From: Rhodococcus triatomae BKS 15-14
GTDB taxonomy: Bacteria > Actinomycetota > Actinomycetes > Mycobacteriales > Mycobacteriaceae
Assembly: GCA_000341795.1 (NCBI GenBank)
Contig: AODO01000014.1
Span: 62,001-126,000 of the forward strand
Direction of reading: 5' to 3'
DNA: 64,000 nucleotides
Shown: piece after piece, positions 51,801 to 61,324 of the stretch
Position numbering within the stretch: the stretch's first letter is position 1
Layout: each line of letters begins with the position of its first letter
Made by a program: the position numbers and the translations under genes
Notes under the pieces: model-generated
Databases searched by the model: none
What the model was told of the DNA's origin: nothing
Seen by the model: only the letters and a program-made list of their open reading frames with translations

Positions 51801-54800
51801 GGCGGGCCGGTGCGAGAGGTGACGGATGCGGACCGGATCGGTTCGCTGCGTCCCGGCAACACTGCGTACGTGCTCTTCACGTCGGGTTCGACGGGTCGGC
51901 CGAAGGGTGTGGCCGTCTCGCACGCTGCTGCGGTGAACCAGCTGGTGTCGATGCAGCGTGAATACCGTTTGGACGGAACCGATTCGGTTCTGCAGAAGAC
52001 GGCGTTCACGTTCGATGCGTCGGTGTGGGAGTTCTTCTGGCCGTTGCAGACCGGGGCGCGGGTCGTGCTCGCGGCTCCCGACGGTCACAAGGATCCTGCG
52101 TACCTGGCGCGGGTTCTCGTGGAGGAAACGGTGACGACGGTCCAGTTCGTGCCGTCGGTGCTGCCGATGGTGTTGGCGGCGTTGCCGGAGTCGGGTGCGC
52201 CGGCCCTGCGGCGGGTGTTCGCGGGTGGCGAGGCGCTGCCGGCGGACCTGGCGGCGGAGGTCGGCCGCGTGACCGGCGCACAGGTGTACAACCTGTACGG
52301 CCCGACCGAGGCGGCGATGCAGGTGACGCGTCGTCGGGCGCGTGACGGCGACCCTGCGGTCGTCCCGATTGGCGGTCCCACGGAGGGCACTCGGGTGTAC
52401 GTGCTCGACGGCCGGCTGCAGCCGGTGCCGGTGGGCGTTCCGGGTGAGCTGTACCTCGCGGGCGTGCAGTTGGCACGGGGCTACGAGTCCCGGCCGGAGC
52501 TGACGGCGGACCGATTCGTGGCGTCGCCGTTCGCGGTCGGAGAGCGGCTGTACCGTACGGGTGACCTGGTGCGCTGGCTGGTGTCGGCGGACGGGTCGGG
52601 CGAATTGGAGTTCCTGGGCCGCACCGATTTCCAGGTGAAGCTGCACGGTCTGCGGATCGAGCTCGGCGAGGTCGAGGCCGCGCTGGTGGCCCATCGTGCG
52701 GTGCGTCAGGCCGTGGCGGCGGTCGTCACGACGCCCGCCGGTGAGGTTCTGGTCGGGTACGTGACGGGTGACGCGGATGTCGATGTCGCGGACGTGACGG
52801 CGGTCGCGAGTGAGCGATTGCCGGCGTACATGGTTCCGTCCCGGATCGTGGCTCTCGAGGAGTTCCCGGTGAACGCATCCGGGAAGATCGATCGGAAGTC
52901 CTTGCCGACTCCGGTGTTCGAGGCTCGCGAATTTCGGGCTCCGAGCACCCCGGTCGAGCAGACGGTTGCGGATGTCTTCGGTGAGCTGTTCGGTACCGCA
53001 GTCGGTCTCGACGACGACTTCTTCGAGCTCGGCGGCAACTCGCTCGTCGCGGTGCGCCTCGTGTCGCGGATCAACGCCGCGCTGGGCAGCACGATCGGCG
53101 TGCGCGCGGTCTTCGATGCGCCGACCGTTGCCGCGCTGGCTGCGGCTGCCGATGCCGCACGCGGAGCCGGGGCCGGTCCCGCACTGGTCGCAGGACCGCG
53201 TCCCGAGCGGATCCCGCTCTCCCCGGCGCAGTCCCGGCTGTGGTTCCTCAACCGGTTCGACCGGACGTCCGCCGCGTACAACATTCCGTTCGCGTTGCGG
53301 CTGACCGGTGAGCTGGACGTCGACGCCCTGCAGGCCGCGATGCGGGACGTGCTGGAGCGTCACGAGTCGCTGCGCACGGTGTTCCCCGAGGTCGACGGCA
53401 CCGCGGCGCAGGTGATCCTGCCCGTCGAGTCGGTCGAGCTCGACCTCGCACCGGTCGACGTCGCGCCCGAGAACCTCGTCGCGACCGTCGGCGAGATCCT
53501 CGGCGCAGGCTTCGACGTCACGGCCGCGGCGCCGATCCGGGGCCGCCTGCTACGGCTCCGGTCCGAGGAGGCGGATGCAGCTCCCGAGTACGCTCTCGTC
53601 CTCGTCGTGCACCACATCGTCTCCGACGGTGTGTCCACCGGTCCGCTCGCGCGTGACGTCATGGTCGCGTACACGGCGCGGACCGCCGGCAACGCCCCGG
53701 CCTGGGCCCCGCTGCCCGTTCAGTACGCCGACTACACGCTATGGCAGGTCGCCAGGCTCGGGTCGGAGAGCGAGCCGGGAACGCTCGCCGCGCAGCAGCT
53801 CGGCTACTGGAAGCAGGCGCTCGCCGGGCTCCCCGACCTGATCGAGCTGCCGACCGACCGGCCGCGTCCCGCGGTTTCGTCCAACCGCGGCTCGCTGGTC
53901 ACGTTCGACCTCGACTCCGACCTCGTCGCCGGGCTCGACCGTGTCGCGAAGCAGGCAGGTGGCTCCCGCTTCATGGCGGTGCACGCCGTACTCGCCGTAC
54001 TCCTGTCGCGCCTGTCGGGGACCACCGACATCGCGATCGGCACCCCGGTCGCCGGGCGTGGTGAGGCCGCCCTCGACGACCTCGTCGGCATGTTCGTCAA
54101 CACGCTGGTGCTGCGGACCGAGATCGACGGCGGCGCGCCCTTCGCCGATCTGGTCGCCGCGACCCGCGACGTCGACCTGGGTGCGTTCGCGAACGCCGAC
54201 GTGCCGTTCGAGCGCCTCGTCGAGGTGGTCAACCCCACACGTTCGCAGTCGCATTCGCCGCTGTTCCAGGTCTCGCTCACCTTCGAGCAAGGACACGGCA
54301 CGACCCTCGAGCTGCCGGGCCTGACGGTGTCGGGCTTCGACCACGCAGCCGAGGTCACCCAGTTCGATCTCACGCTCGTGATCACCGAATCGGCGGACGG
54401 TGTCGCAGCCGGCTTCCGCTACTCGACCGATCTGTTCGACCGCGCCACTGTGGAGGGATTCGCGGGTGGGTTCCTGACCATCGCCCGTGCCGTGGTCGCC
54501 GACCCGGACCTGCCGGTCGGCGACATCGACCTGCTCACCTCCGACGAGCGGGAGCAGGTCCTGTTCGACTGGAACGCGACCGACGAGCGGGTGGACGCGG
54601 CAACGCTCGTCGAACTGCTCGACGCGCAGATCGCACGCACGCCCGATGCGGTCGCGCTCACCTTCGACGGTGTATCGCTGACCTACGCCCGGTTCGGCGC
54701 ACGGGTGAACCGCCTCGCCCGGCACCTCGTCTCGCTGGGCACGGGGCCGGAGTCGCACGTCGCGATCGCGATCCGGCGGTCCCTGGACCTGCTGGTCGCC

Positions 54801-57800
54801 ATCCACGCCGTCGTCAAGGCGGGCGGCGCGTACGTCCCGGTCGATCCGGACCAGCCGGCGGACCGCATCGGGCACATCCTGGACACGGCGCGGCCGGTGG
54901 TCGTGCTGTCCACGTCGCGCGACGGATTCGACAGTGCAGGGGACCGGTCCGTCGTCACCATCGACACCCTCGACCTGTCCGCGGTCGATGCCGCTCCGCT
55001 GACGGACGCCGACCGGATCGGCGCGCTGTCCGCCGACCACCCGGCCTACGTCATCTTCACGTCGGGTTCGACGGGGCGTCCGAAGGGCGTGGCGGTGACG
55101 CACGGGGCGATCGTGAATCGTCTGGTGTGGATGCAGGCGGAGTACGGGCTCGGTCCGGACGATGTCGTGTTGCAGAAGACGCCGGTGACCTTCGACGTGT
55201 CGGTGTGGGAGTTGTTCTGGCCCTTGCAGGTGGGTGCACGTCTGGTGGTGGCGGTGCCGGACGGGCATCGGGACCCGGTGTATCTGGCTCGGGTGATGGC
55301 GGAAGAGGGTGTGACCACGGCGCATTTCGTGCCGTCGATGCTCGCGGTGTTCGTGGCCGACTCGTCCGCTGCCGAGGCCGTCTCGCTGTCGAGGGTGTTC
55401 GCGTCGGGTGAGGCGTTGCCCGCGTCGACCGCAGGGGCATTGCGTGAGGTGTTGCCGAACGCGCGGTTGCACAATCTGTACGGGCCGACCGAGGCGGCGG
55501 TCGACGTCACGTTCCACGAGGTGACCGAGGCCGACGTCGTCGCAGTGCCGATCGGTGCGCCGGTGTGGAACACGCAGGTGTTCGTGTTGGATGCGCGGTT
55601 GCGTCCGGTGCCGGTGGGTGTCGCCGGTGAGTTGTATCTCGCGGGCGCGCAACTGGCTCGCGGGTACGTCGGTCGGGCAGATCTGTCGGCGGATCGGTTC
55701 GTGGCCAACCCGTTCGTGCCGGGTGCACGGATGTACCGCACCGGTGACCTGGTGTCGTGGAACGATGCCGGTGAGCTGGAGTACATCGGACGTACCGATT
55801 TCCAGGTGAAGTTGCGTGGTCTGCGGATCGAGCTGGGTGAGATCGAGGCCGCGCTGCTGGCACAGAGTTCCGTTGCGCAGTCGGTGGTCGTGCTGCACCG
55901 CGACGACCACATCGGCGAGGCCCTGGTCGCGTACCTCGTGCCCTCGGGAGCAGTGGAGCCCGACGTCGACGCGGTGAAGACCGCCCTCCTGGCGGCGCTA
56001 CCGGCGTACATGGTGCCGTCGGCGTTCGTGGTCCTCGGCGCTTTCCCGCTCAACGCCTCCGGCAAGCTCGACCGGAAGGCGCTGCCCACACCGGTGTTCG
56101 AGGCTCGGGAGTTCCGCGCGCCGTCGACCCTCGCGGAAGAGCTGGTCGCCGGTACCTTCGCCGACCTGCTGGGTGTGGAACGCGTCGGCGCCGACGACGA
56201 CTTCTTCGCCCTCGGAGGCAACTCGCTGATCGCGACGCAGGTCACCGCCCGGCTCGGAGCTCTCCTCGATTCCACTGTCGAGCTGCGCACCTTGTTCGAG
56301 GCGCCGAGCGTTGCCGAGCTCGCGGCACGCCTGACCTCGGGGGCCGGCACCCGCCGCCGCGTCCCGCTCGTCGCGGCCGACCGTCCGGAGGTCATCCCGC
56401 TGTCGTTCGCGCAGCAGAGGATGTGGTTCCTGAGCCGGTTCGACAGCGCGTCGGGCGTCAACAACATCCCCGCTGCGATCCGGCTGTCGGGGGCCCTCGA
56501 CACGGACGCGCTGCAGTCCGCGGTCGGCGACCTCGTTGCACGGCACGAGATCCTGCGGACCGTCTACCCCGTCGGTTCGGACGGGTCCGGCGCACAGGTG
56601 ATCCTGCCGCCCGGTGACACGGTTCCGGACCTGACCCCGGTCGACGTGGCCGAGTCGGAACTGATCGCGAAGGTGACCGAGGCCGTCGTCACCGGTTTCG
56701 ACGTCACCGCCGAGGTTCCGTTGCGGGTGAACGTCTTCCGCGTCTCCGAGACGGAACACGTGCTCGTCGTCGTCGTCCACCACATCGCCGCGGACGGCTT
56801 CTCGATGGGCCCGCTCGTGCGGGACGTCATGGTCGCCTACACGGCGCGCGTCGCAGGCGAGGTGCCCGGCTGGGCGCCGCTGGCGGTGCAGTACGCGGAC
56901 TACGCGCTCTGGCAGCGTGAGGTCCTCGGCTCCGAGGACGACGCCGAGTCGGTCGTCACCGGTCAGCTCGACTACTGGCGTACCGCGCTGGACGGTCTCC
57001 CGGCGCAGCTGGACCTGCCCGCCGACCGGCCGCGCCCGGCGGTGGCGAGCAACGTGGGCGGCGCGGTGTCGTTCGACGTCCACGCCGATCTGCACGCAGC
57101 CCTGCTCGCGACCTCCCGCACTCGAGGGGCATCGCTGTTCATGGCTGTGCACACCGCCTTGGCCGCGTTGCTGGCGCGACTGTCCGGTACCGCCGACATC
57201 GCCATCGGCACACCGGTCGCAGGTCGCGGCGAGCAGGCTCTCGACGACCTTGTCGGCATGTTCGTCAACACGCTCGTGCTGCGTACGCAGGTGGACCCGG
57301 CGACGCCGCTGTCGACACTGCTTGCCGACGTCCGGCAGACGGACCTCGGTGCGTTCGGGCACGCCGACGTGCCGTTCGAGCGGATCGTCGAGGTGGTCGA
57401 TCCACCGCGCTCCCAGGCCCGACACCCGCTCTTCCAGGTCGCGCTGTTCTTCCAGAACCACCAGCAACCGAGGCTCGACCTGGACGGTCTTTCAGTCTCC
57501 GGTGTCGACGTCGACGCCGTCATCGCGAAGTTCGACCTGCAGGTGACCGTCACCGAGCGCGTGGGCGACAGCGGCGCCCCGGCCGGGATGACCGTGCATC
57601 TGAGCTACGCGCGAGACCTGTTCGACGAGGACACCGTCGAGCTGTTCGGTGAGCGACTGACCCGGATGCTCGAGGCACTGGCCTTCGACCCGTCGACGCC
57701 GGTCGGCGACGTCGAGCTGCTCGGCGACGAGGAACGGACCCGGATCGTCACCGGCTGGAACAACTCGCACCACGACATCGATGCGGGCGAGCTGCTCCTC

Positions 57801-60350
57801 GACGCGTACAAGGCGCAGGTTGCGATCGCCCCCGATGCGACAGCGGTCGTGTACGAGGGTGAGGTCCTCACCTACGGCCGGCTTGCAGCACGGGTGGGCA
57901 GGCTGTCCCGCCGCCTGATCGACGAGGGCGTCGGGCCGGAATCACTTGTGGCCATCGCGATCCGGAGATCACTCGATCTCGTCGTCGCGATCTACGCGGT
58001 GCTCGAGGCGGGCGGCGCGTACGTGCCGATCGATCCCGATCACCCGGCGGAGCGGATCGGCCACATCCTGGACACCGCGAATCCGGTGTGCATCCTCACC
58101 ACCGGGGACGCGCGATTCGACGTGCCGCGGCGTCCGGTCCTCCGGATCGACGACATCGACCTGTCTCGATACGCCGTCGGCCCGGTCGACCCGGCGGAGC
58201 GGATCGGGCAGCTGCGCGCCGAGCATCCGGCATATGTCATCTTCACCTCGGGCTCCACCGGCAAACCGAAGGGTGTCGCGGTGACGCACGGCGCCATCGT
58301 GAACCAGATGGAATGGATGCAGTCGGAATACCGACTCCGCCCCACGGACGTGTACCTCCAGAAGACGGCGACCACGTTCGACGTGTCACTCTGGGGTTGG
58401 TTCATGCCTCTGCGGGTCGGAGCGACTCTCGTCGTCGCGACGCCCGACGGCCACCGTGATCCGCAGTACGTCGCGGATCGGATCGCCGAGTACTCGGTGA
58501 CGGTGACCGACTTCGTTCCGTCGATGCTGACGGTGTTCGCGGCCTCCGTGGATCCGGCGCAGTTGGCCACCCTGGCCCAGATATTCGTGATCGGCGAGGC
58601 GCTGCCCGTCGAGACCGTGCGTGACTTCGCGCGGATCTCTCGTGCGAGGGTGCACAACCTCTACGGCCCGACCGAAGCTGCGGTGTCGATCACCTACCGT
58701 GACGTCACCGGGGGCGGTGGCGATGCGGTCTCGATCGGATGGCCTGAGTGGAACTCGCAGGTGCACGTGCTTGATTCGCGTCTGCGGCCGGTTCCGGTCG
58801 GCGTTCCCGGCGAGCTGTACCTGGGCGGTGCCCAGCTCGCGCGCGGTTACTTCGGTCGCGTGGATCTGACGTCGGACCGATTCGTCGCCAACCCGTTCTC
58901 GGCGACGGGGGCGCGGATGTACCGGACCGGTGACCTGGTGTCGTGGGACAGGGAGGGCGCGCTCCGGTACATCGGGCGCGCAGACTTCCAGGTGAAGTTC
59001 CGTGGGCAGCGGATCGAGCTCGGTGAGATCGAGACTGCGGTCCTCACCCATCCCCGCGTCCTTCAAGCGGCCGTTCTGGTCGTCGCAACGCCGACCGGAG
59101 ACCAGTTGGTGGCGTACGTGATTCCGAATCCCGGCGAGTCCGTCACGGCGGACGAGGTGAAGGCGGCAGTGTCACGGTCCCTGCCCGGCTACATGGTTCC
59201 GGCATCGGTCATGGAGCTGGACGCGTTCCCGCTCAATCCGTCCGGCAAACTGGATCGGAAGGCGTTGCCTGCACCGGTGTTCGCCGCACGGACGTTCCGG
59301 GCGCCGGTGACCGACACCGAACAGTCGGTGTCGGCGGTGTTCGCGGAGATTCTCGGAATCGAACGCGTGGGTCTCGACGACGACTTCTTCGAACTCGGCG
59401 GCAACTCGCTCATCGCCACCCAGGTCGTGGCGAAGCTGACGACCGTGTGTGACGTCCGGGTGCCGGTGTTGTGGCTGTTCTCCGACGCCACGACCGAGGC
59501 GCTGGCCCGGCGCATCGACGCCGAGCGGCTCGGCATCGGTGCCGCGGGGGCAGAACGCGCCTTCGACGTGCTCCTGCCGATCCGTGATGGACACTCGAAC
59601 GAGGCCGTGTTCTGCGTGCATCCGGTCATCGGATTGTCCTGGGCGTTCGCGGGACTGACCCAGCATCTCGACCCGCAGTACGGCATCTACGGACTGCAGT
59701 CGCCCGCGTTCGGGAGCGAGGACGAGCTGCCGGGTTCGATCGGCGACTGGGCAGCGCGGTACGTCCGCGAGATCCGCGCCGTGCAGCCGGAGGGCCCCTA
59801 CCGGCTGGTCGGCTGGTCTCTCGGTGGCGTGATCGCCCACGAGATGGCCGTGCAGCTGCAGGCGCAGGGCGAAGAGGTCGCGTTCCTGTCGATGATGGAC
59901 AGCTTCGCGGATGCCGGGCAGTCCGGCCCTGCGCGGGCGATGACGGCCGGTGACCTCCTCGGTGGACTGCTGCCGGCAGCCGACCTCGATGGATTCGGGG
60001 GCGATGCGGAGCTCACGCCGGAGGCCGTCGCATCCCTCGCGTCCGCCCTGCCGGAACCTTTCGGCGACCTCGACGGCGAGCTGATCGAGCGGGCCTACCG
60101 TGCCGCCGAGTCGTCGCTGGTGATGATGGGCGAGCACCGGCCCGGTGTCTACAAGGGGGACCTGGTCTACTTCGCGGCGGCGGCCGACGATCCCACCGCG
60201 AGCCGGGGCGCCGGTACCTGGGTCGACGGTGTCGACGGGCGGATCGACGTCCACCCTCTGGCCGAGACCCACTGGGGGATGGCGTCTCCCGACGGTCTCC
60301 GGCGGATCGCCGATGCCGTCGCCCGGTCGATCACCGAGAACCACGGGTGA
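30855..60350 (+). CDS. Nine-module nonribosomal peptide synthetase, (C-A-T)x9-TE
   Basis: A single gene of about 9,831 codons, without stop or frameshift, assembles a peptide in the cytoplasm on nine carrier domains. Order: nine C-A-PCP modules and a type I thioesterase. All nine C domains keep HHxxxDG, all nine A domains keep the TSGSTG loop and the GK(L/I)D lysine, and all nine carriers keep LGGNSL (phosphopantetheine Ser near residues 1039, 2092, 3161, 4220, 5282, 6338, 7396, 8457 and 9518). No epimerization, methylation, cyclization or reductase domain is present. ATG 30855 is preferred; TTG 30831 and GTG 30897 are alternatives. An MbtH-like gene follows. No PPTase, transporter or tailoring gene adjoins. 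The product is probably a nonapeptide, N-capped and possibly lactonised through Ser or Thr; I do not recognise a known compound. Confidence 0.97.
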   Translation: MSVGTSEPFRNQGYVLTAIEGFDSTDFDRTVQAEGVEQIDVFPLSPAQLGMWYAQHVDPEVPINIAQYVDLRGHLNAAVLEQACIIASQEMETGYLRLTEIDGSPHQVVDRTITDHVKVLDMRGEVDPVAAALEWMRTDFAEPLDLLEDRLIAGASIRIEDERYFWYSRVHHIALDGFGAMTYMNRVAEVYTALLEDQAIRPGKVWNLRSLYESEMAYRESTRFASDRDYWAQQVSGMEEGTSLVNRTAAPATVNGIASAALSADATVALDEAVRRHSSSPSGLLIAAFAAYLAQATGNDEVILSLPVTARTTAIMRNSGGMLSNVVPLRLRVAEGTTVAELLSSVATAVAGALRHQRYRHEDIRRDSAAAGGGSASTVQRDLLGPLVNIMLFHDEVSLGPVLGEFHVLSTGTVEDLAVNFYQSVGGARTHVDFETNPNLYTNDEAAAHHSRFLRFFADFLTAGADDRVRDLELLSPDERALVVETWNATGAGFPEGTLVSMFERQVERTPDAVALTFEGESLTYRRFASRVNRLARLLISSGVGPDELVAVAIRRSLDLMVAVYAVQAAGGAYVPVDPDQPADRIGHILDTARPVAVLSTSRDDVEGAGDRSVLCIDAVDLEVFSDSPIGEAERGALRPENAAYVIFTSGSTGRPKGVAVSHGAIVNRLVWMQSEYPLGARDVVLQKTPVTFDVSVWELFWPLQVGARLVVAVPDGHRDPAYLSRVMAEEDVTTAHFVPSMLAVFAAHLGSAERLPRSLRQVFASGEALTPQTATVLRTALPATRLHNLYGPTEAAVDVTFHEVTEADVVTVPIGAPVWNTQVFVLDARLRPVPVGVAGELYLAGTQLATAYVGRSDLTSDRFVANPFAVGARMYRTGDLVSWNGVGELEYLGRTDFQVKLRGLRIELGEIESALLADGSVAQAVVVVRADDNGLEQLVAYLVPTAGSAPQSTALRSALERILPAYMVPSAFVVLDAFPLNASGKLDRRALPAPVFEVREFRAPRTASEEIVAGIFADILGLERAGLDDNFFELGGNSLIANQVVARIGAAFGIRLGVRALFEAPTVGGITARAEAAAQSGDDRLPLVAGPRPAVIPLSLAQQRMWFLNQFDTTAATYNLPLVVRLTGRTDTAALRAALLDVLARHESLRTVFPDSEDGAHQVVLPVGEVDLDVVAERVSEDELPVRLADFASTGFDVSAEIPLRVGLFQVAADELAVALVVHHIAADGLSWAVLARDVMTAYTARSAGLEPGWSPLAVQYADYTLWQHQVLGSEDDPNSLAAGQIEFWKRELAGLPDQLDLPSDRPRPVVQSFAGGRFAFDIPAEVRAGVTSLAREQGVTTFMVVHTALAVLLARLSGTSDIAIGTPVGGRGEQSLDDVIGMFVNTLVLRTEVDPGALFVDLLGQVRDRDLAALATADVPFERLVQVLNPQRSTARHPLFQVSLSFENMGAAELELPGLTVSAAEVQVDVAKFDLQLTVRDEPGSADAMPAEFVYATDLFDESTVAGFAERFLRILTAITASSVVPVGDLEILGDDERTDLLSRSGDLDIDGRFLPEILTAAAAANPTGIAVSDQGRELTYRELDERSSRLARLLIARGAGPETTIAVALTRSLESVLAVWAAAKTGAAFVPVDPNYPIDRIAYMVEDSGAVVGITRDAFVARLPTGIEWLPLDGASLHAELAAVPATILNDRDRVRPLHLANVAYVIYTSGSTGRPKGVAVSHAGLAAVVADQRAAFGATPDSRVLHFVSPSFDVSVYEMLLAHGSAGTLVIAPPTLYGGPELAELMRRERVTHASVTPAALAAVDPSDLTDLSMVMVAGEACPPELVARWSAVCDFVNGYGPTEATIIATATGPLGADLAITIGRPVSGIRTLVLDGRLRPVPVGTVGELYLVGAGLARGYRDRPDLTADRFVADPTGPVGGRMYRTGDLVRWTTGGELDYLGRSDFQVKVRGFRIELGEIDSALSAQPGVEFAVTIGHSGAGGVTSLVSYVLGAGGTALDPAVLKAALGESLPGHMVPSVIMVLDRIPLTPVGKLDRKALPEPVFESRPFRAPQTTTEATVAGVFAEVLGAELVGLDDDFFELGGNSLIATQVTARLGSAVDALVPVRLLFEASTVEALAARVASLAGSGRTALTAGPRPDLIPLSTAQQRMWFLNRFDPDSTAYNLPLALSLTGDLDVAALEAAIADVVGRHESLRTVFPGTDSVPHQVVLDAAVAAPALTPVTMSEAEVYPHLLAFFSRGFDVTAEVPLRVSLVQVVETGPGAGEFVLAMVVHHISGDGWSMAPLARDVMVAYAARTRGEAPAWEPLPVQYADFALWQRNLLGSEDDPKSLSARQIEHWTSVLSGLPDQLDLPSDRPRPATASHRGATHRFTLDPALQRELHRVAREQGVTLFMVVHAALSVLLARLSGTTDIAVGTPVAGRGEAALDNLVGMFVNTLVLRTEIDPGASFADVLAHAKETDVAALGNADVPFERLVEVLAPARSQARHPLFQVSLALQNQRPAELELPGLAIRALDYDEQVAKFDIQVDLTESVAGPGEFAGIEGELTYATDLFDEATMQAFERRWIRVLEAVAADPSVVVGDIDLLVAGERDSVLSEWNSSGADLGVDLTLVEVFETTAAVRTDAVALRFDGTSMTYGELDARANRLARALVAAGVGPETLAAVALPRSADLVVALLAVLKAGGGYLPVDPSYPADRIAYMLSDAAPVCVVAASDRELDLPAGLPVIEIDSALDSYSAAAVADSERIAPLHPDNVAYVIYTSGSTGRPKGVQVPHRTVTRLMRNTEPLYGFDSSDVWTMFHSYAFDFSVWELWGPLLYGGTLVVVDHYTSRSPEQFLDLLARERVTVLNQTPSAFNQLAEADRQNRADLALRYVIFGGEALELSRLTDWYRRRGEVPTLVNMYGITETTVHVSFRALDAHTVEHAAGSVVGQAIAGLQVFVLDNRLQPVPVGVPGEMYVAGVQLARGYLGRPDLSAGRFVANPFGAGRLYRSGDLARWNRDGELEYLGRADDQVKVRGFRIELGEIEAAVLAQPGVAQVAVIVREDVPGSARIVAYVVPDAAATVDVRAVRDGAATMLPEYMVPSNLVVLDSIPLTVNGKLDRRALPVPSVEGREYRAPESAAEVIVAEVFADLLGLDRAGLDDDFFELGGNSLIAAQAVARIGAALDGKLPVRALFEAPTVAGLAAVAAATAGEGATVALAARPRPAEVPLSLAQQRMWVLNRIAPESAAYNIPGGIRLSGHLDVAALESAVLDVLDRHEVLRTIYPSGGDGPIQVVVPAAEVPVDLTPIVVDEHALAERVTETVGGGFDVTDTVPVRLRLFALPETLGPGAECTEHVLVVVVHHISADGASMAPLARDIVLAYTARVAGAAPSWAPLPVQYADYSIWQREVLGSEADPDSMISRQIAYWAEELADLPDQLDLPADRSRPAVQTFGGSRFAFEIASGTASQLSEFAQTRGVTPFMVLHAALSVLLARLSGTTDIAVGTPIAGRGEQALDDLVGMFVNTLVLRADVDGSASFDQLVAQVRERDLRAFGQADVPFERLVQALNPARSTARHPLFQVALSFANTPPASVELPGLTVSALDAHLDSAKFDLQLTLEPGASGKAMKAEFGYATDLFDEPTIIGFAQRFQRILEAVLADPARPVGDVDILTSTERAEALEHYDLQATHPELVTLEGILRDGAAAVPDAVALSGIDGEMTYRELDERSSRLARFLIARGAGPENTVAVAIRRSIHSVLAVWAVAKTGAAFVPIDPTYPQDRITYMAIDSGAVLGLTTADHRDAMPDTITWYELGESEAAAAPLSADPVADADRIRPLFHSNLAYIIYTSGSTGRPKGVAVTHLGMANLREQILTSYPTVDQPRPLHIASPSFDVSVYETLFAPVLRGTLVITPPDVWGGAELTELLRTQRVTHAVITPAALSTVDPDGLDHLRLLVTAGEACPPELVGRWATGDRWFVNGYGPTETTIISTRTDAMVPGEPITIGHPTAGLRNLVLDARLNPVPVGVVGELYLSGRGMARGYRARPGLTAERFVAHPHGEPGERLYRTGDLARWTSDGQVDYLGRTDFQVKVRGFRIELGEIDAAIGAHDGVEFAVTLGHTTAGVDALVAYVLPAAGASVNVRELKASLGERLPAHMVPSSIMVLDEIPRTPVGKLDRKALPEPVFESRPYRAPATATEEAVASVFADVLGVDRVGRDDDFFELGGNSLIATQVVARIGDSHDATVPVRLLFEASTVADLASAVDGLAGTGARAALVPQERPERVPLSLAQQRMWFLNRFDPESVAYNIPLAIRLTGALDVPALHAALADVVARHESLRTSYPETESGPSQVVAAPEDALPALIRADVDAEELPRRLFDLATTRFDVTSEIPLRTALFRLADDEFVLAAVIHHVSADGASIAPFVGDVMIAYGARAVGAAPEWAPLPVQYADYAIWQREVLGDETDPASVAGQQLDFWRRTLAGIPDQLDLPSDRPRPAVRSNRGGRVPFELDGRLHRALADYAKGAGATVFMATHTALAVLLARLSGTGDIAVGTPIAGRGDAAMDGLIGMFVNTLVLRTTVDGSTSFADLLAEVKDVDLAAFGNADVPFERLVEVLNPTRSTARHPLFQVGFSFQNLARTSLELPGLTVSALEVDNGITQFDLQLFLVERFDDAGAPDGVEAMFHFATDLFDQRTVEGFAERFVRILDAAVAHPSLAVGDIDLLGADERADLLAGLNRTGADVSARTLAELYRTQASATPDAPALWFEGTELGYGEFDARVNRVARALIDRGVGPESLVALAMRRSIDLVVGMYAVVQAGGAYVPLDPDQPAERTGYILESAAPTCVLSTARDDFQGAGDRSVLLLDVDDLDGYSPEPVQDSERVRPLRPGHPAYVIFTSGSTGKPKGVTVSHAAIVNQLVWMTAAHGLDASDSVLLKTAATFDLSVWEFWSPLVSGGRMVIARPGGQQDPDHLLDLMRSQRVTTLHAVPSTVAMLSAAASGAALSDSLRRVLAIGEALPASVAQAFRAANDSRLFNLYGPTEAAVSVTAHEVVDADIATVPIGVPEWNTQVYVLDSRLHPVPAGVSGELYLAGDQLARGYHGRPDLTSDRFVANPFGVPGSRMYRTGDLVVVRPDGELDYLERSDFQVKVRGFRIELGEIETALAQHPDVSAAVVTAHTDERVGDRLVAYVVPTPGVTADTTVLKDALSRALPSYMVPAAFVVIDALPLNINGKIDRKALPAPEFEATEFRAPTTEAEILVARIVGDVLGVDAVGLDDDFFALGGNSLIATQVTARLGAALDTQVPVLWLFEAPTVVELAARVSESAGSGARAALVAGERPDELPLSLAQQRMWVLNRIAPDLATYNIPAAVRLVGALDTAALQAAVADLVGRHEILRTYYPETDNGPIQVIVPAGDFVPDLAPVSLAGDELSAAMLAEATGAFDVTTAVPLRVRLYELVPGSEYVLMLVVHHIAADGFSMRPLLRDVMVAYAARTAGQEPEWAPLAVQYADYALWQRTVLGDETDPESLSARQIEHWKSALTGLADELDLPSDRPRPAVPTHRGALHGFTVDAELHAALTDFARERGVTLFMVVHTALAVLLARLAGTGDVAIGAPIAGRGEAALDDLVGMFVNTLVLRTQVDHHAPFAEVLDVTRSADLGAFGNSDIPFERLVDVLSPARSQARHPLFQVALSFQNLGLPSLELAGLQVSPVELDAHLAKCDLQVTVSESADSAGDPAGMVFDLLYATDLFDEAGVAALGRRLVRVLSAAVADPEVVVGDIDIVGDDERAALAEFVGAPALEWTTLPQLLAAAAAERPDTVAVTASGVSLTYRELDERSSRLARLLVDAGAGPETAVAIAIPRSLESVLAVWSVAKTGAAFVPVDPNYPADRVAHMVTDCAAVLGVTVAACAERLPAVAPWLVLDSGEVESRCAALSSAPVTDADRIGSLHVANPAYIIYTSGSTGLPKGVVVTHSGLANFIAYQRSDFEITPDSRTLHIASPSFDISINEMLLAVGSGATLVVAPTTVFGGDDLAELLRTERVTHLMMTPAALASVDPTGLDHVRFVGVGGEACPPELVARWGVGRSFHNGYGPTETTIIVTCTDVLRPGQPITIGHLMRGVRAAVLDNRLVAVPVGVVGELYLAGDALARGYRGRADLTADRFVADPTGVHGQRMYRTGDLVRWTAAGELEYLGRSDSQVKVRGFRIELGEIDSALVAQPSVEFAVTVGHRGSGGTTALVSYVIAASDAVVDPAALRAVLAESLPAHMVPASIMTLDRIPLTPVGKLDQKALPEPVFESVAYREPATDTERLVAATFAEVLGVERIGADDDFFDLGGNSLIATQVTARLGTAVDARVPVAVLFESSTVAALATLLDGLARDGRVPLMPQERPDRIPLSMAQQRMWFINRFDPESAVYNIPLAVRLTGDLDVAALSAAVSDVVARHEVLRTMYPEHEGTGHQVILPDFTVEVAAEPVASEDLSARVLALVSSGFDVTTDVPVRAALLSVDGSVTDHVLVVVVHHISGDGFSMGPLTRDLVVAYAARTAGSAPGWEPLAVQYADYTLWQRTVHGSIDDPASHMSTQLEYWTRTLRGTPDVLVLPTDRPRPAVMSNIGALHEFTVDRELLEALEALARRNGATLFMVLHAALAVLLSRLSGTDDITVGTPVAGRGEAALDDLVGMFVNTLVLRTEVTGAASFDEVLAAARETDVGAFGHAELPFEQIVEALDPIRSQAYSPLFQVTLSMQNLPTPAAELGGLSISALTTDMVLAKFDLDFGFAEMLDENGDRDGLNGALTYTTGLYDASGAKSLADGLLTVLRAVTADPAGPVGDIDLLGDRGRERVLREWNETGSPVADGTLASLFGEQAARTPDAVALTEGDVSLTYRQFRHRVDAVTWQLIGRGVGVESRVAVAMRRSVDQVVAMYAVVQAGAAYVPVDPDQPAERIAYVLDTADPQLVLVDRGAEADRDFGRQVVDFGRVAVGGPVREVTDADRIGSLRPGNTAYVLFTSGSTGRPKGVAVSHAAAVNQLVSMQREYRLDGTDSVLQKTAFTFDASVWEFFWPLQTGARVVLAAPDGHKDPAYLARVLVEETVTTVQFVPSVLPMVLAALPESGAPALRRVFAGGEALPADLAAEVGRVTGAQVYNLYGPTEAAMQVTRRRARDGDPAVVPIGGPTEGTRVYVLDGRLQPVPVGVPGELYLAGVQLARGYESRPELTADRFVASPFAVGERLYRTGDLVRWLVSADGSGELEFLGRTDFQVKLHGLRIELGEVEAALVAHRAVRQAVAAVVTTPAGEVLVGYVTGDADVDVADVTAVASERLPAYMVPSRIVALEEFPVNASGKIDRKSLPTPVFEAREFRAPSTPVEQTVADVFGELFGTAVGLDDDFFELGGNSLVAVRLVSRINAALGSTIGVRAVFDAPTVAALAAAADAARGAGAGPALVAGPRPERIPLSPAQSRLWFLNRFDRTSAAYNIPFALRLTGELDVDALQAAMRDVLERHESLRTVFPEVDGTAAQVILPVESVELDLAPVDVAPENLVATVGEILGAGFDVTAAAPIRGRLLRLRSEEADAAPEYALVLVVHHIVSDGVSTGPLARDVMVAYTARTAGNAPAWAPLPVQYADYTLWQVARLGSESEPGTLAAQQLGYWKQALAGLPDLIELPTDRPRPAVSSNRGSLVTFDLDSDLVAGLDRVAKQAGGSRFMAVHAVLAVLLSRLSGTTDIAIGTPVAGRGEAALDDLVGMFVNTLVLRTEIDGGAPFADLVAATRDVDLGAFANADVPFERLVEVVNPTRSQSHSPLFQVSLTFEQGHGTTLELPGLTVSGFDHAAEVTQFDLTLVITESADGVAAGFRYSTDLFDRATVEGFAGGFLTIARAVVADPDLPVGDIDLLTSDEREQVLFDWNATDERVDAATLVELLDAQIARTPDAVALTFDGVSLTYARFGARVNRLARHLVSLGTGPESHVAIAIRRSLDLLVAIHAVVKAGGAYVPVDPDQPADRIGHILDTARPVVVLSTSRDGFDSAGDRSVVTIDTLDLSAVDAAPLTDADRIGALSADHPAYVIFTSGSTGRPKGVAVTHGAIVNRLVWMQAEYGLGPDDVVLQKTPVTFDVSVWELFWPLQVGARLVVAVPDGHRDPVYLARVMAEEGVTTAHFVPSMLAVFVADSSAAEAVSLSRVFASGEALPASTAGALREVLPNARLHNLYGPTEAAVDVTFHEVTEADVVAVPIGAPVWNTQVFVLDARLRPVPVGVAGELYLAGAQLARGYVGRADLSADRFVANPFVPGARMYRTGDLVSWNDAGELEYIGRTDFQVKLRGLRIELGEIEAALLAQSSVAQSVVVLHRDDHIGEALVAYLVPSGAVEPDVDAVKTALLAALPAYMVPSAFVVLGAFPLNASGKLDRKALPTPVFEAREFRAPSTLAEELVAGTFADLLGVERVGADDDFFALGGNSLIATQVTARLGALLDSTVELRTLFEAPSVAELAARLTSGAGTRRRVPLVAADRPEVIPLSFAQQRMWFLSRFDSASGVNNIPAAIRLSGALDTDALQSAVGDLVARHEILRTVYPVGSDGSGAQVILPPGDTVPDLTPVDVAESELIAKVTEAVVTGFDVTAEVPLRVNVFRVSETEHVLVVVVHHIAADGFSMGPLVRDVMVAYTARVAGEVPGWAPLAVQYADYALWQREVLGSEDDAESVVTGQLDYWRTALDGLPAQLDLPADRPRPAVASNVGGAVSFDVHADLHAALLATSRTRGASLFMAVHTALAALLARLSGTADIAIGTPVAGRGEQALDDLVGMFVNTLVLRTQVDPATPLSTLLADVRQTDLGAFGHADVPFERIVEVVDPPRSQARHPLFQVALFFQNHQQPRLDLDGLSVSGVDVDAVIAKFDLQVTVTERVGDSGAPAGMTVHLSYARDLFDEDTVELFGERLTRMLEALAFDPSTPVGDVELLGDEERTRIVTGWNNSHHDIDAGELLLDAYKAQVAIAPDATAVVYEGEVLTYGRLAARVGRLSRRLIDEGVGPESLVAIAIRRSLDLVVAIYAVLEAGGAYVPIDPDHPAERIGHILDTANPVCILTTGDARFDVPRRPVLRIDDIDLSRYAVGPVDPAERIGQLRAEHPAYVIFTSGSTGKPKGVAVTHGAIVNQMEWMQSEYRLRPTDVYLQKTATTFDVSLWGWFMPLRVGATLVVATPDGHRDPQYVADRIAEYSVTVTDFVPSMLTVFAASVDPAQLATLAQIFVIGEALPVETVRDFARISRARVHNLYGPTEAAVSITYRDVTGGGGDAVSIGWPEWNSQVHVLDSRLRPVPVGVPGELYLGGAQLARGYFGRVDLTSDRFVANPFSATGARMYRTGDLVSWDREGALRYIGRADFQVKFRGQRIELGEIETAVLTHPRVLQAAVLVVATPTGDQLVAYVIPNPGESVTADEVKAAVSRSLPGYMVPASVMELDAFPLNPSGKLDRKALPAPVFAARTFRAPVTDTEQSVSAVFAEILGIERVGLDDDFFELGGNSLIATQVVAKLTTVCDVRVPVLWLFSDATTEALARRIDAERLGIGAAGAERAFDVLLPIRDGHSNEAVFCVHPVIGLSWAFAGLTQHLDPQYGIYGLQSPAFGSEDELPGSIGDWAARYVREIRAVQPEGPYRLVGWSLGGVIAHEMAVQLQAQGEEVAFLSMMDSFADAGQSGPARAMTAGDLLGGLLPAADLDGFGGDAELTPEAVASLASALPEPFGDLDGELIERAYRAAESSLVMMGEHRPGVYKGDLVYFAAAADDPTASRGAGTWVDGVDGRIDVHPLAETHWGMASPDGLRRIADAVARSITENHG
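32793..32876 (+). repeat. Near-identical DNA block shared by A1 and A8, copy in A1
   Basis: This 84-base block matches 55053-55136 in module 8 at 82 positions by direct comparison. It covers the [13 protein letters not shown] loop through NRLVWMQ. The next stretch, 32911-33010 against 55171-55270, is almost as similar. Confidence 0.9.
33237..33367 (+). repeat. Near-identical DNA block shared by A1 and A8, copy in A1
   Basis: This 131-base block matches 55491-55621 in module 8 at 129 positions, including synonymous sites. It covers [11 protein letters not shown] through RLRPVPVG. The copies are 22,254 bases apart in the same gene and the same orientation. Confidence 0.92.
34099..37260 (+). 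other. NRPS module 2: C, A (unassigned, hydrophobic-type pocket), PCP
   Basis: C motif [11 protein letters not shown] domain of a second subclass ([39 protein letters not shown]). Pocket residues read D-V-Y-S-M-A-G-I-I-K. I do not know a match; the small Ala/Gly with two Ile suggests a bulky hydrophobic or aromatic side chain. Carrier Ser near residue 2092. Confidence 0.88.
37261..40464 (+). other. NRPS module 3: C, A (Thr), PCP
   Basis: C motif [10 protein letters not shown]. The A-domain pocket reads D-F-W-N-I-G-M-V-H-K, the textbook threonine code ([40 protein letters not shown]). Carrier Ser near residue 3161. This Thr could act as the internal nucleophile if the thioesterase forms a lactone. 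Confidence 0.93.
40465..43644 (+). other. NRPS module 4: C, A (unassigned, module-2-like), PCP
   Basis: C motif [10 protein letters not shown]. Pocket residues D-V-Y-V-V-A-G-I-I-K differ from module 2 at two positions only, so a similar hydrophobic substrate is likely. It shares GEACPPELV and [11 protein letters not shown] with modules 2 and 6. Carrier Ser near residue 4220. Confidence 0.88.
43645..46829 (+). other. NRPS module 5: C, A (unassigned, Ser-like framework), PCP
   Basis: C motif [10 protein letters not shown]. Pocket residues D-L-W-H-L-I-L-V-S-K: the Trp, His, Leu and Val of the serine code are kept, but Ser301 is Ile and Asp331 is Ser. Module 9 shares the I-L-V-S ending, so the two may use the same or related substrates. 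Carrier Ser near residue 5282 (LGGNSL after FFA). Confidence 0.86.
46830..49998 (+). other. NRPS module 6: C, A (unassigned, glycine-rich pocket), PCP
   Basis: C motif [10 protein letters not shown]. The A domain is of the module 2/4 subclass, but its pocket is D-I-N-M-G-G-G-I-I-K. Three Gly residues make a large cavity; D-I-N with Gly at 301 and 322 recalls the code I remember for N5-hydroxyformylornithine in coelichelin synthesis, but no ornithine hydroxylase or formyltransferase is present here. The A10 motif is GKLDQ rather than GKLDR. Carrier Ser near residue 6338. Confidence 0.86.
49999..53172 (+). other. NRPS module 7: C, A (Gln-like code), PCP
   Basis: C motif [10 protein letters not shown]. 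Pocket residues D-A-W-Q-F-G-L-M-Q-K; the first seven agree with a code I recall for glutamine. The A domain region has visibly more GTG, TTG and CGT codons than its neighbours. The carrier differs from others ([20 protein letters not shown]), Ser near residue 7396. Confidence 0.86.
53173..56358 (+). other. NRPS module 8: C, A (Ser), PCP
   Basis: C motif [10 protein letters not shown]. Pocket residues D-V-W-H-F-S-L-V-D-K, identical to module 1 and diagnostic for serine. Long stretches of its A-domain DNA are almost identical to module 1. Carrier Ser near residue 8457. Confidence 0.92.
56359..59559 (+). other. NRPS module 9: C, A (unassigned), PCP
   Basis: C motif [10 protein letters not shown]. 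Pocket residues D-V-W-D-F-I-L-V-S-K. An Asp replaces the His of the serine code at position 278, which could pair with a basic or amide side chain; the I-L-V-S ending matches module 5. The core helix reads FDVSLWGWF instead of FDVSVWE. Carrier Ser near residue 9518, the site from which the finished peptide is released. Confidence 0.87.
59560..60347 (+). other. NRPS C-terminal thioesterase domain
   Basis: An alpha/beta hydrolase domain of about 260 residues. [20 protein letters not shown] holds the oxyanion region, [15 protein letters not shown] has the catalytic Ser near residue 9655, SMMDSFAD gives the likely Asp, and [11 protein letters not shown] the His near residue 9806. It releases the peptide by hydrolysis or cyclization; the sequence does not decide which. 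Confidence 0.93.
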
Positions 60351-60382
60351 GGGAGCCGCGAACCTCGCCCTCGCATGAAGAC

Positions 60383-60437
60383 CTCCGGCCCGAACCGGAG
60401 ACCGGTCGCCGCCGTCGCCCGAACGGCGGCGGCGACC
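60383..60437 (+). other. Tandem hairpins between the NRPS and MbtH genes
   Basis: CTCCGG/CCGGAG (60383-60388 and 60395-60400) forms a first stem. GGTCGCCGCCG/CGGCGGCGACC (60404-60414 and 60427-60437) forms an 11-bp second stem. They sit in the 135-base gap before the MbtH start. They could be a partial terminator, a processing site or a stabiliser that uncouples the small protein from the giant message. Confidence 0.5.
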
Positions 60438-60485
60438 ACCCCGCTCGAGGCCGCTCGACAATCGTCCACCGACACGAAAGGCAGT

Positions 60486-60713
60486 ATGACCGTGAGCAAT
60501 CCCTTCGACGACGAGGACGGCACGTTCCTCGTGCTGGTGAACAGCGAGGGTCAGCATTCACTGTGGCCGCTCTTCGCGCAGGTGCCGGCGGGGTGGACCG
60601 AGGTGCACGGGCCGGCCGGTCGCCCGGAGTGCGTCGCCTACGTCGAGGCCAACTGGACCGACATGCGGCCGAAGAGTCTCATCGACGCGATGGCGGCCGA
60701 CGCGGGGGAGTGA
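60486..60713 (+). CDS. MbtH-like NRPS accessory protein
   Basis: A 75-residue protein with the family signature: NPFDDEDGTFLVLVNSEGQH, SLWPLFAQVPAGW and the second Trp in VEANWTDMRPKSL. MbtH-like proteins bind the adenylation domain and are needed for solubility or activity of many A domains. Position directly after the synthetase makes that NRPS the obvious partner. ATG 60486 is chosen because the motif starts there and AAAGG lies upstream; the frame is open for 37 codons before it without homology. It is separated from the NRPS by tandem hairpins and followed by a terminator-like hairpin. Confidence 0.95.
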   Translation: MTVSNPFDDEDGTFLVLVNSEGQHSLWPLFAQVPAGWTEVHGPAGRPECVAYVEANWTDMRPKSLIDAMAADAGE

Positions 60714-60725
60714 TCCCGAAACCGC

Positions 60726-60754
60726 ACGGCCCCGTCGTCGAACCGCGGGGCCGT
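60726..60754 (+). terminator. Hairpin after the MbtH-like gene
   Basis: ACGGCCCCG (60726-60734) and CGGGGCCGT (60746-60754) form a perfect 9-bp stem with an 11-base loop, 13 bases after the stop. It probably ends the NRPS-MbtH transcript. Confidence 0.65.
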
Positions 60755-60854
60755 TCCGGTCTGTTCGTGTGCGATGCCGCGGACCGGTGCGACCCACCGC
60801 GCGGGAAGGTCAACCTTCCTTTACAGTCCGACTCCGGACCTGTTCGATGCAGGC

Positions 60855-61247
60855 ATGACCGCTGCCATCGACGTCTTCCTGATCCTGCATTTCATCGGCC
60901 TGGCCGCCATCATCGGCACCTACATGACCGTGGCGATGCGCGGAGTTCCCCAGGTCCTGCCGGGCATGATGCACGGCGCCTTCCTCCAGTTGGTGTCGGG
61001 TCTCGCACTCGTCGGTCTGAACGAGGCGAACGACGCCGACCTCAACCACACGAAGGTCGGGGTCAAGTTGGTCATCGCGATCGTCATCACCGTGCTCGCG
61101 GTGATCGGTGTGCGCAAGGTGAAGGAGGAGAACGCCGGCACCTCCGGCGGTGCGGGCGCACTCGCCACCGCGAGTTCCACCGCCACCCTCGCGCACGTGA
61201 TCGGCGCCCTCGCCATCGCCAACGTCATCATCGCCGTCGTGTGGTGA
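60855..61247 (+). CDS. Small integral membrane protein, unknown function
   Basis: A 130-residue protein with four hydrophobic helices: VFLILHFIGLAAIIGTYMTV, GAFLQLVSGLALVGL, LVIAIVITVLAVIGV and a last one ending VIIAVVW. A conserved-looking His occurs in helix 1 (LHF) and in GMMHGAFLQL, so heme or metal binding is conceivable, but I recognise no family. ATG 60855 precedes helix 1 by few residues. It lies after the NRPS/MbtH terminator, so co-expression with the NRPS is doubtful. A strong hairpin follows. Confidence 0.75.
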   Translation: MTAAIDVFLILHFIGLAAIIGTYMTVAMRGVPQVLPGMMHGAFLQLVSGLALVGLNEANDADLNHTKVGVKLVIAIVITVLAVIGVRKVKEENAGTSGGAGALATASSTATLAHVIGALAIANVIIAVVW

Positions 61248-61263
61248 CCGGACCCTGACAACC

Positions 61264-61299
61264 CATCGGGCCGCGCCGGATCCCCGGCGCGGCCCGATG
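61264..61299. terminator. Strong bidirectional terminator hairpin
   Basis: Two perfect 16-base arms (61264-61279 and 61284-61299, CATCGGGCC...) flank a 4-base ATCC loop, between the membrane-protein gene ending at 61247 and the convergent GntR gene ending at 61325. Confidence 0.8.
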
Positions 61300-61324
61300 C
61301 GTTGTGCGCGACGGTGAGTCGCGG

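Noticed and set aside
30855-60350. CRISPR or tandem DNA repeat array
   Set aside because: The recurring sequence blocks are homologous NRPS domains about 3.2 kb apart, not short repeats with spacers.
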